A stretch of 64,000 nucleotides of DNA from Pedobacter fastidiosus (GTDB lineage: Bacteria; Bacteroidota; Bacteroidia; Sphingobacteriales; Sphingobacteriaceae). Shown piece by piece: positions 56,897 to 64,000 of the stretch. Position numbers and translations under genes: made by a program. The stretch covers positions 46,642 through 110,641 of the forward strand of contig NZ_JACRYL010000010.1 in the NCBI RefSeq assembly GCF_014306625.1, read 5' to 3'. The notes beneath the pieces were generated by a model, which saw nothing but the letters and a program-made list of their open reading frames with translations, was not told the origin of the DNA and made no database searches. The stretch's first letter is position 1. Every line of letters starts with the position of its first letter.

Positions 56897-58975
56897 ATGA
56901 AAAGACTTGTTCTATTGTTCCTATTCGTTTCTCCATTTTTCTTGAAAGCACAAATTCCAGTCGATTTAAGCCGTTTCAAGAGAAATGGTTCAACAGTATC
57001 CGTCAGCAAAAAGGTAATAACGGTTAGCTGGCCAACAGGAAAATCAGCATCTGGAAAAATGGTTTTAGATTTGGATCAGAACAAGCCACTTTTTAATAGG
57101 ATTTTCTTAAGCAAAAATGGAACATTTAAAGAAGTTGCTAAAAATCTCGATCCTGCTTTCGTTCTTAGAGTAGGGAAAAGAACGCTAAGTCCGGCTAGTG
57201 GTGGTTGGGATGTGTTTTTTGATCGAGTTCCGACGAGGCCATATACCACTAATTTGGTCGAGTTTGATAAACGCAAGGCCAGTGTTCAAACCAATGGCTC
57301 GCAAACCATTATCAAAATTTCTCAATTAAAATCGACCACTTTTAGTGGCGATTTAGAAATTACGCTTTATAATGGAAGTCCTTTGTTTAATGTTGCTGCG
57401 GTCTTATCAACCCAAGTTGATAGTACCGCAATTTTGTACGATGCAGGCTTAACCAGCAAAACAGATGTTTGGGGGAGTATTGCATGGTCTGATGTAAAGA
57501 AACAAATGCAATCTGTTAAACCAGCATTAACCGATCAAAGCAAAAATTTAGAAGTTAAATACCGTACTGTAATTGGCGAAAATAAAGCCGGAAGTTTAGC
57601 GCTTTTTCCTGCACCACATCAATATTTTTATCCTTTAGATGAAGCCTTTAACCTTAAATTTACTTGGTATGGTAACAATTATCTAAACTTAATTCCTGGT
57701 TTTGGCATCGGCATTCGTCAAGATCCATTAGGCGATAAACGTTATGTGCCTTGGTTTAATGCAAAACCGGATACAAAGCAACGCCTTAATTTTTTCTGTT
57801 TGATAAGTACGGAGCAAGCTGAAACTGCCTTGGCCGAGGTAAAGAAATTTACACATAACGATTCTTATATTCCTTTACCTGGTTATAAAACAATGGCAAG
57901 CCATTTCCACAACGAATTTATTTCTGATGTTGCCCTTAGTGGAAAACCAATTCCAGAAAAACCGGAGTTTGTAGAAGTTTTAAAAAACACAGGTTTGAAT
58001 ATTGTTAAGTTGGCAGAATTTCATGGGCCGGGGCACCCTAAAGGACCAGATAGCACGAGGTTAAAAGAATTAAGTTCGTTATTTGAACAAACTAAAAGAT
58101 TATCGGATGCTAATTTTCTGTTACTCCCTGGAGAAGAAGCCAACAATTTTTATGGTGGGCATTGGCTTGCATTTTTTCCAAAACCTGTTTATTGGGTAAT
58201 GTCTAAAAACGAAAATACCCCGTTCGAAATGAACGATGCCAAGTATGGAAAAGTTTATCACGTTGGCGATAAGAATGAAATGCTGAAATTATTAGAACAG
58301 GAAAAAGGTTTGGCTTGGGTTGCACATGCTCGTACGAAAGCATCAACAGGATATCCAGATAAGTACAAAGAAGAAGCTTTTTTTAAATCGGACACCTATA
58401 TGGGCGCTGCATGGAAGGCGATTCCTGCAGATTTATCATTGCCAACTTTAAGCAAACGCGTACTCGATTTAATGGATGACATGGCCAATTGGGGCTTGAA
58501 AAAACACGTAATTTCTGAAGCAGATATTTTTACCATAACAGAGCAGAACGAAATGTATGCACATTTAAACGTAAACTATCTTCAAATGGATAAAATTCCA
58601 AAGTATGAAGATGGTTGGCAACCGGTTTTAGATGTAATTAAAAGTGGGAAATTTTTTGTTTCTACCGGCGAGGTATTAATTCCTTCCTTTAATATTAATG
58701 GAAAAGGTGCTGGCGAAAGTTTAAAGTTAGATCAATTGGGTAAAGCAACGGTTAATATGCAACTTAACTGGACTTTCCCTTTAAACTTTGTCGAAATAAT
58801 TTCTGGTGATGGAAATAAAGTTTATCGGGATCGTATTAATTTAAATGCTACACAGGCCTTTGGAAAGCAGACTTTTAAGTGGTCGATTAATTTGAAGGGT
58901 AGAAAATGGGTGAGGGTAGAAGCTTGGGACATTGCCACAAATGGCGCATTTACACAGATGATTTGGTTAGACTAA
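56897..58975 (+). CDS. secreted PHP-like metallohydrolase (CehA/McbA-like), tentative
   Basis: A 692-residue exported protein (signal about 1-19, FLKAQ). The N-terminal 320 residues look like beta-rich sugar-active domains. From about 335, the pattern SHFHNEF, LKLAEFHGPGHPKGPD-like text (IVKLAEFHGPGHP), LLPGEEANNFYGGHW and WVAHARTKAS gives His and Glu in the order seen in PHP-type phosphoesterases of the CehA/McbA group. The C-terminal domain is beta-rich. The assignment is by motif only. Single gene; a decayed -7 box is seen upstream. Confidence 0.55.
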   Translation: MKRLVLLFLFVSPFFLKAQIPVDLSRFKRNGSTVSVSKKVITVSWPTGKSASGKMVLDLDQNKPLFNRIFLSKNGTFKEVAKNLDPAFVLRVGKRTLSPASGGWDVFFDRVPTRPYTTNLVEFDKRKASVQTNGSQTIIKISQLKSTTFSGDLEITLYNGSPLFNVAAVLSTQVDSTAILYDAGLTSKTDVWGSIAWSDVKKQMQSVKPALTDQSKNLEVKYRTVIGENKAGSLALFPAPHQYFYPLDEAFNLKFTWYGNNYLNLIPGFGIGIRQDPLGDKRYVPWFNAKPDTKQRLNFFCLISTEQAETALAEVKKFTHNDSYIPLPGYKTMASHFHNEFISDVALSGKPIPEKPEFVEVLKNTGLNIVKLAEFHGPGHPKGPDSTRLKELSSLFEQTKRLSDANFLLLPGEEANNFYGGHWLAFFPKPVYWVMSKNENTPFEMNDAKYGKVYHVGDKNEMLKLLEQEKGLAWVAHARTKASTGYPDKYKEEAFFKSDTYMGAAWKAIPADLSLPTLSKRVLDLMDDMANWGLKKHVISEADIFTITEQNEMYAHLNVNYLQMDKIPKYEDGWQPVLDVIKSGKFFVSTGEVLIPSFNINGKGAGESLKLDQLGKATVNMQLNWTFPLNFVEIISGDGNKVYRDRINLNATQAFGKQTFKWSINLKGRKWVRVEAWDIATNGAFTQMIWLD

Positions 58976-58985
58976 ATGTTTTCTG

Positions 58986-59246
58986 TTAAGAAAGCTCGGC
59001 AACTTTGTTGGTAGAGATATCCTGAATAAAATTTTCTACGTTTTGAATAAAGGCAATTTTGCCAAAGTTCCAAGTTTGTGGTGATGCCATATCTTCAATA
59101 ATTCCATGGATGGCTTCATCAGGCACATTGCCTAAATTTTTAAACTCTCTAACTAAACTGTACGAATCCATATCACCAAAACCCCTAAGCTGTTTAACCT
59201 TTTGTAAAAAGGTACTCATTTTGCTAATCTTGCTTGAATTTTCCAT
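58986..59246 (-). CDS. hypothetical protein, 86 residues
   Basis: Reading from MENSSKISKM the sequence holds a short helical stretch (FLQKVKQLRGF) and NVPDEAIHGIIEDMASPQTW. No signal peptide, membrane helix or known motif. A start at 59261 would add five residues. The family is not recognised. It ends 10 bases after the converging PHP-like gene. Confidence 0.5.
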   Translation of the reverse strand: MENSSKISKMSTFLQKVKQLRGFGDMDSYSLVREFKNLGNVPDEAIHGIIEDMASPQTWNFGKIAFIQNVENFIQDISTNKVAELS

Positions 59247-59391
59247 AACCAAGAATCCCATTTCGCTCTAATTAATACTACAGTAATTTTACCCTTTTGT
59301 GTTTGGTAACGTAATTGTGACGTTGGTTTATTTAGGTATTTTAAATGCGCTGGAAAGCGATATTGTGGATTGTTTTTAGAATTATCGATTT

Positions 59392-59424
59392 AAAAAAAAG
59401 GAACGAGCCCAAAAAGCCCGTTCC
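59392..59424 (-). terminator. orphan minus-strand terminator
   Basis: Stem GGAACGAGC / GCCCGTTCC with one mismatch; on the minus strand it is followed by eight T. No gene on that strand lies to its right for 820 bases, so the transcript it ends is unknown. The rest of this 282-base spacer (59262-59543) shows nothing else. Confidence 0.7.
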
Positions 59425-59543
59425 ATCTAAACCCAAACATGCGCTCAAACATGAAAGAATTATTAGGGTAACAAATGGTTTTGTGATTGGTTTTTAATTC
59501 AAAGTAGTAAATTGATCAAATAATGTAAAAAAATGCAGAGACT

Positions 59544-60206
59544 ATGGATATAAAAGTCATTATAACGGGCGCTACGGGATTAGTTGGAGAAGGTGTTTTA
59601 CTAGAATGTTTGGAACACGCAAATGTTAGCGAAGTGCTGATGGTAAATCGGAAACATTTTAATCTAAAGTATCCTAAGTTAAAAGAATTAATTATTCAAG
59701 ATTTTTTTAAGATTGATGATTTTACCGATCAACTAAAGGGTTATAATACCTGTTTCTATTGTGCTGGAATTAGCTCGAGTGGGATGAATGAGGCAGATTA
59801 CAGTCGAATTACTTATGATACGCCATTGCACTTTGCAAACAAATTATTGGAATTAAATCCAGATATGGTTTTTAATCACATTTCGGGTGGACATACAGAT
59901 GGATCTGAAAAGGGAAAAGTAATGTGGGCTAGAGTAAAGGGAAGAGCGGAGAATGCTTTAATGCGTTTGCCATTTAAAAATGTTTATAATTTTAGACCAG
60001 GATTTATGAAGCCAAGCAAAGGCCAGCAAAATATTCGAGGTTATTACAAAGCGATTAATTTTTTATATCCACTACTGGCACTGATATTTCCAAAGCAGGG
60101 CAATACCATTCATGATTTAGGTTTAGCAATGATTAACGCTGTTTTAAAGGGTTATCCAAAACAGGTTTTGGAAGTTGCAGATCTTAAAATTTTGGCAAAA
60201 GCTTAA
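59544..60206 (+). CDS. NAD(P)-binding epimerase-like protein
   Basis: A 220-residue atypical SDR. IITGATGLVGEGVLLECLEH gives the GxxGxxG motif (8-14), and NTCFYCAGISSSGMNE follows. The end (KGYPKQVLEVADLKIL) is as in short epimerase-like proteins found widely in Bacteroidota. The classic YxxxK is not clear, so activity is uncertain. It stands alone and is closed by a hairpin shared with the lyase gene. Confidence 0.82.
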   Translation: MDIKVIITGATGLVGEGVLLECLEHANVSEVLMVNRKHFNLKYPKLKELIIQDFFKIDDFTDQLKGYNTCFYCAGISSSGMNEADYSRITYDTPLHFANKLLELNPDMVFNHISGGHTDGSEKGKVMWARVKGRAENALMRLPFKNVYNFRPGFMKPSKGQQNIRGYYKAINFLYPLLALIFPKQGNTIHDLGLAMINAVLKGYPKQVLEVADLKILAKA

Positions 60207-60210
60207 TATA

Positions 60211-60244
60211 GAAAAAGGCTATGGAATTAATTTAACTCCATAGC
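60211..60244 (-). terminator. terminator of lyase-like gene
   Basis: Stem GCTATGGA / TCCATAGC; read on the minus strand it is followed by CTTTTTC. It may also slow transcription from the epimerase-like gene. Confidence 0.75.
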
Positions 60245-60252
60245 ACTTAATT

Positions 60253-61140
60253 TTACTGTATCTTATTTACAACTAAATCATCAAAATAAATGTAGCTGGT
60301 TTGATCCGATCCCCATACAGAAACATCTTTTCCTCCTCTAAAATTATGGAATGATAATCTGTTGATCAGCCTTTGTGCATCATTAGTTGTCCAACGGATA
60401 GATTGATCTAAAACCGTTGTACCGTTAATAATTACTTGTACCCATCCATTTTTATTAGAGCCGGTATTGCTTTTAATGTACATATGCACTGTGTAGGTAT
60501 CACCTTGTACCAAACTTCCGCTAGACGGATAAGATTTTCCAAAAGTATCTCCACAAGGACCAGCCATGTCTCTATGATAAACATAAGGCTGAAAGAAAAC
60601 TCTGCTTCCAGTGTTATACCACATTAAACGTAAACTGCCACCATTACCATCTGATGCGATATCGCAACCTGTATTTCCTTCTCCAATAAGAAAACCAAAC
60701 CCAACTTTGCCACCACGGCTCCAATCAAATTGGCTATGAAAGCGGACTTTGTAAGTGGCTTCGTAAGCAGAGCCGTCAGAAATATCTACACCAGCAATTA
60801 GCCCGTTCGATACTGAATTTGGCATTATTGTAGCACGAGCCCAGTTTCCAGAAATCCACGCTCTTCCTTCATTCCAACCTGTTATAGCAGCCTGTCCAAA
60901 ATCAGAACTTGCTTCGCCATAGGTAAAAGTTCCATCTGGATGCGTAAACTGTGTGTTAATATTGCTTGGGTAAGCTTGGGCCACCGCAACGGATTGTGCC
61001 TGAGTTGAACTGCTTTTTTGGGGGGATTGAAGATTTTGTTCAATAGGTTGCTCATTATCTTTTTGGCAACTTTCGAAAACGCAAATGGAAAGCAATGCAA
61101 TAGCTGTTAATTTCAAAAGATTAAATTTTTGATTCATCAT
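60253..61140 (-). CDS. lipoprotein with PL14-like polysaccharide lyase domain
   Basis: A 295-residue protein. The signal ends in FESCQ (Cys25), so it is probably lipid anchored at the surface. After a Ser/Gln-rich linker (about 30-55), the domain shows KVGFGFLIGEG, SLRLMWYNTGSR, GDTYTVHMYIKSN, NGWVQVIINGT and the ending SFHNFRGGKDV...SYIYFDDLVV, the jelly-roll pattern of PL14 lyases that cleave alginate or glucuronan. Activity and substrate are inferred. It lies downstream of a hybrid sensor on the same strand. Confidence 0.7.
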   Translation of the reverse strand: MMNQKFNLLKLTAIALLSICVFESCQKDNEQPIEQNLQSPQKSSSTQAQSVAVAQAYPSNINTQFTHPDGTFTYGEASSDFGQAAITGWNEGRAWISGNWARATIMPNSVSNGLIAGVDISDGSAYEATYKVRFHSQFDWSRGGKVGFGFLIGEGNTGCDIASDGNGGSLRLMWYNTGSRVFFQPYVYHRDMAGPCGDTFGKSYPSSGSLVQGDTYTVHMYIKSNTGSNKNGWVQVIINGTTVLDQSIRWTTNDAQRLINRLSFHNFRGGKDVSVWGSDQTSYIYFDDLVVNKIQ

Positions 61141-61534
61141 AACTTGGATTTTAATTTAGGGATTTGGTTAGTTTTTCAAAAGCAATGTCAAGTCCTAGAC
61201 TATCCATAGCAGTCTTTTGTGATTTTCTGTTTTTTTAAGGCATATGTTGCCTTTCGAGAAGAATTTGGTTAGTCCTTATATTATCTGATTAAACAAATAT
61301 AGACGGTGTTAAACCATAAATCCAAATTAAATAATTTATAATTATCTGATTTATAAATAGTTATATATTATTTTGTACGTTTTGTTCGCAACAGTATAAT
61401 TGCTAAACAACTGATTTACTGATGTATAAACGGAGTTGTTATTTTCTGGTTGATACGCTTGGTACACAAGAAAAAAATGCAAAATTTATATAATAATACC
61501 TGATATGATTGTGGCTTAAAGATTACCCTTGCTG
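61141..61534. other. spacer between lyase gene and hybrid sensor gene
   Basis: No gene is seen. It holds the predicted lyase promoter and, near 61404-61436, an inverted repeat AACAACT...AGTTGTT that could end the sensor transcript, though without a T run. The leader of the lyase mRNA would be about 145 bases. Confidence 0.6.
61294..61325 (-). promoter_or_regulatory. promoter of PL14-like gene
   Basis: On the minus strand: TTG (61325-61323), 21 bases, TATATTTG (61301-61294). It fits the Bacteroidota promoter well and implies control separate from the sensor gene. Confidence 0.7.
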
Positions 61535-64000
61535 TTATTTACTTAGGCTTTGGATATAATTAGATGGCGTTACCCCGAATTCTTTTTTAAAGGCTTTGGT
61601 GAAGTAGGATTGTGTTTGTATTCCGATTCTATACATTACTTCAGTCATTAAAACATCTTCGGTTTTCATTATTTCAATGGCTTTTCTCAACCTAGCCGAT
61701 CTTACAAATTCCCCAATGGATTGACCAGTAATGGATTTTATTTTTTGGTAAAGTTTGGTTCTGCTCATCCCAATTTCTCTACATAAATAATCGATATCCA
61801 TTTCTGGATTAATCATTTGTGCATCGATAATAGATATAAGTTTAGCCATAAAAACCTTGTCTCTTTCTGAATGAGCGAGTTCTCTTGGCTCTATTTCTTT
61901 GTTTTTTAGGTAATGATCTTTAAGCTTTTGCCTCTGCTCAAAAATATTTTTGATTGTAATTTGGAGCAAACTGATGTTGATCGGTTTAGTAAAATATAAA
62001 TCTGCGCCCGATGTTGCACCCTCAATTTCTGCTTCGATACTGTTTTTGGCGGTAAGCATTAAAAACGGGATATGGCTGGTTTCGATATCATCTTTTATGA
62101 TCTTGCAAAATTCAGTTCCATTCATTCCCGGCATCATAACATCACTAATAATTAAATCGGGAAGATCTTTTTTAGCTTGTTCCAACCCTGAACGGCCATC
62201 AGAGGCTTCTGTTATTTGGTAAAACGGACTTAAAGTTTCCTTTAAAAAAGTTCTAAGCTCTTCATTATCATCTACGATAAGAATTCGCGTATCTAAATTT
62301 TCGGTTACTTGTTCAATTATAATTTTCTGTGTTTGTGATTCTGAATTATATATAATACTTTCCAATCTCGTTCCGCCCTGCTCGGTAGTTTGACTAAACT
62401 GTTCGCTAAGATTGTAATCTTCTTTACCATTTGGAATGCCGATAATAATTTCAGTTCCCTCATTTCTTTCACTCGATACCTTAATTAATCCTTTGTGTAG
62501 TAAGGTTAAACTTTTTACAAAAGCCAAGCCTACACCTGATCCTAAATGTGTTTCGGTGATGCGATAATAACGTTCGAATAGATGTTCGATGGATTCTTTT
62601 GAGATGCCAATTCCACTATCGATTACCCGAAAATAGATGTACGAATTTGCCTCGTAATCACTTTTAACCGTTAGTTGATTCTCAAATGTTGGCGAAAAAT
62701 TATCTAGTGAAGTAAGCACTTGCAGTTTTAGCGTTCCGCCAGATTTTGTATATTTTAAAGAGTTGTTGATTAAATTGAGGATAATCTTTTCAATTACCTG
62801 CCGATCGAACCAAATATTTTCTGGAAGATTATCTTTTTCTACAGTAAAACTGATGTTTTTTTCGGTCGCCATTTCTGAAAATTCTTCCGCTACTTCATCA
62901 ATAAAAAGATTTAAATTTCCGTTGATTACATTCAATTTCAATGCTCCCGATGCTGTTTTTCTAAAATCCATCAGCTCATTAATTAACCGCAACAAACGGT
63001 TTGCATTTCGATGGATGGTATTGTAATAATTTTGGAAAGAATCATGCGTGTCTTCTTTCAAAAGGCGTTCAATGGGCCCTAATATTAAAGAGAGTGGAGT
63101 GCGGAATTCGTGGGAGATGTTGGTAAAAAATTGAAGCTGTGTTTGGTGGATTTCTTCCCGCTTTTCTTCTTCAATCTTTCTTAGCTCTAATCTGCGTTTA
63201 AAGCTGAGTGCGATGTAAGCGACATAAATAGCCAAAGCAATTGCCCCTAATCTAAACCACCAAGTAGCCCAAAAAGGGGGAGAGATAATAATTTTTAGCG
63301 ATGTTCCTTTGTTATTCCAAATGTTATCGTTGTTAGATGCTTTTACGTGAAAAGTATAAGTTCCGGGATCTAAGTTGGTGTAAAATGCCTGTTTCACATT
63401 TCCGATACTAATCCAATCTTTATCCTCGCCATCTAATTTATAAGCGTAGTTGTTATTCTCGTTCGAAACGTAATTTAATCCCGCGAAGCGGAAAGAGATT
63501 GTTGCCTGATCGTAATCGAGTTTAATTTCTTTGGTGTAACTAATGTCGTTTTCCAGTACAGAAGCGTCGGTATTAGGCGAAATTTTTTGGTTGAAAATTT
63601 GAAATTCGGTAATGTAAACGGGTGGAACAAAGCTGTTCGTTTCAATGTCATTTGGAAAAAAAGAGTTGAAACCATTAACGCCACCAAAAAACATCTCCCC
63701 ATTTTTCGTCTTCATGTAAGCATTCGCCTCAAATTCTAATCCCTGTAAGCCATCGCCAGTATTGTATTTTTTAAAGCTTTGATTTTGTGGGTTAAATTTT
63801 GTTAATCCTTTTGAAGTCGAAATCCAGAAATTACCTTTCTCGTCTTCAGTTATGCCTTTTATAAATTCGCTACCTAACCCAGCTTTTGTTGTATAGAGAT
63901 TAAACTTGTTTTTTGTTCGATCAAAACGATAAAGTCCAGCTTGGCCAATCCACAAATTACCTTTGCTATCTACAAAAATCACTCTTAAATCTGGCTGTTT
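61535..64000 (-). CDS. hybrid two-component system sensor-regulator (HTCS), N-terminus outside window
   Basis: A one-protein two-component system of the type that controls polysaccharide utilisation loci. The part present (about 820 residues) holds, in order: end of a periplasmic beta-propeller (NLWIGQAGLYRF, NFWISTSKGLTKFNPQN), a Y_Y_Y domain (YAYKLDGEDKDWISIG), one membrane helix (FRLGAIALAIYVAYIAL), HisKA (FFTNISHEFRTPLS), ATPase (DSGIGIS, GSGVGLAFVKSL), receiver (ISDVMMPGMNG, TKP) and AraC-type HTH. The frame is open to the window edge. It precedes the PL14-like gene. Confidence 0.95.
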   Translation of the reverse strand, partial: KQPDLRVIFVDSKGNLWIGQAGLYRFDRTKNKFNLYTTKAGLGSEFIKGITEDEKGNFWISTSKGLTKFNPQNQSFKKYNTGDGLQGLEFEANAYMKTKNGEMFFGGVNGFNSFFPNDIETNSFVPPVYITEFQIFNQKISPNTDASVLENDISYTKEIKLDYDQATISFRFAGLNYVSNENNNYAYKLDGEDKDWISIGNVKQAFYTNLDPGTYTFHVKASNNDNIWNNKGTSLKIIISPPFWATWWFRLGAIALAIYVAYIALSFKRRLELRKIEEEKREEIHQTQLQFFTNISHEFRTPLSLILGPIERLLKEDTHDSFQNYYNTIHRNANRLLRLINELMDFRKTASGALKLNVINGNLNLFIDEVAEEFSEMATEKNISFTVEKDNLPENIWFDRQVIEKIILNLINNSLKYTKSGGTLKLQVLTSLDNFSPTFENQLTVKSDYEANSYIYFRVIDSGIGISKESIEHLFERYYRITETHLGSGVGLAFVKSLTLLHKGLIKVSSERNEGTEIIIGIPNGKEDYNLSEQFSQTTEQGGTRLESIIYNSESQTQKIIIEQVTENLDTRILIVDDNEELRTFLKETLSPFYQITEASDGRSGLEQAKKDLPDLIISDVMMPGMNGTEFCKIIKDDIETSHIPFLMLTAKNSIEAEIEGATSGADLYFTKPINISLLQITIKNIFEQRQKLKDHYLKNKEIEPRELAHSERDKVFMAKLISIIDAQMINPEMDIDYLCREIGMSRTKLYQKIKSITGQSIGEFVRSARLRKAIEIMKTEDVLMTEVMYRIGIQTQSYFTKAFKKEFGVTPSNYIQSLSK

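Noticed and set aside
59440..59475. Ten-codon open frame MRSNMKELLG and a 20-codon frame on the other strand through the hairpin
   Set aside because: Too short and without supporting signals; the hairpin itself explains the sequence.

Overview
The window is chromosomal DNA of a member of the Bacteroidota, most likely a Sphingobacteriaceae species close to Pedobacter. Evidence: AT-rich DNA; start codons without Shine-Dalgarno sequences; several promoters of the Bacteroidota type (TTG, about 20 bases, TAnnTTTG); the family-typical RpoB/RpoC; and lineage markers such as a type IX secretion plug protein, a TamL lipoprotein, a TamA-like patatin, and a hybrid two-component sensor. The genus is an inference from overall protein look, not from a search.

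Layout. (1) Positions 1-13.4 kb hold the classic translation/transcription block: tRNA-Tyr, tRNA-Gly, tRNA-Thr, tuf, tRNA-Trp, secE, nusG, rplK, rplA, rplJ, rplL, rpoB, rpoC, closed by a perfect 14-bp terminator. A promoter lies before rplK and an attenuator-like hairpin before rpoB. (2) 13.4-25.7 kb is housekeeping: a DUF3467 protein, a FadL-type porin with an SGNH lipoprotein, tRNA maturation and modification (miaA, cca, a Sua5/YrdC protein), a DUF4136 lipoprotein, a glycosyltransferase, dapD, an S4 RNA-binding protein, an EcsC protein, a guanine deaminase and a Skp/OmpH-like lipoprotein. (3) 25.7-27.2 kb has no convincing gene and is a hierarchical repeat array of about 430-bp tandem units with ACGTCCC/GGGACGT palindromes, ending at a perfect DnaA box in front of gyrB. 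(4) 27.2-39.8 kb: gyrB, a cytoplasmic alpha-amylase, a tight four-gene minus-strand operon (SUMF1-like protein, Tat-exported Gfo/Idh oxidoreductase, ApbE flavin transferase, sugar isomerase-like TIM barrel), the T9SS plug protein, an ABC-F ATPase and a NudK-like Nudix hydrolase. (5) 39.8-53.5 kb: an Rrf2 regulator with two matching operators and a neighbouring NAD(P)-binding protein, pyrD, two 2H phosphoesterases, an AlkD-like protein, a 56-residue basic protein next to tRNA-Cys, a SpoU methyltransferase divergent from tamL, a patatin-barrel protein, TspO, an M28 peptidase and a degenerate M16 protein. (6) 53.7-64 kb: a LytTR response regulator and a receiver-Hpt protein, small genes, a secreted protein of exact 23-residue repeats, a PHP-like secreted protein, and at the right edge a PL14-like lipoprotein lyase preceded by a hybrid two-component system (cut by the window end), which suggests the edge of a polysaccharide utilisation locus.

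How genes work together. The first block makes the core of translation and RNA polymerase. Five tRNA genes sit with miaA, cca, tsaC-like and trmH-like genes; only two of the five tRNA genes encode their CCA end, so the cca product is needed. Envelope genes (FadL, OmpH-like, T9SS plug, TamL, patatin-barrel) are scattered singly. The right-edge sensor and lyase probably form a sense-and-degrade pair for an acidic polysaccharide.

Spacers are unusually rich in palindromes: short-word inverted repeats in the tRNA/tuf, rpoB-rpoC and pyrD spacers, CCCCTAAAGGGG-type elements, a CCCG...CGGG element, and inverted repeats that enclose promoters. These, the array before gyrB, the Rrf2 operator pair and the SUMF1/Gfo/ApbE operon are the points most worth a second look. 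No CRISPR array, phage or intact insertion sequence was seen.
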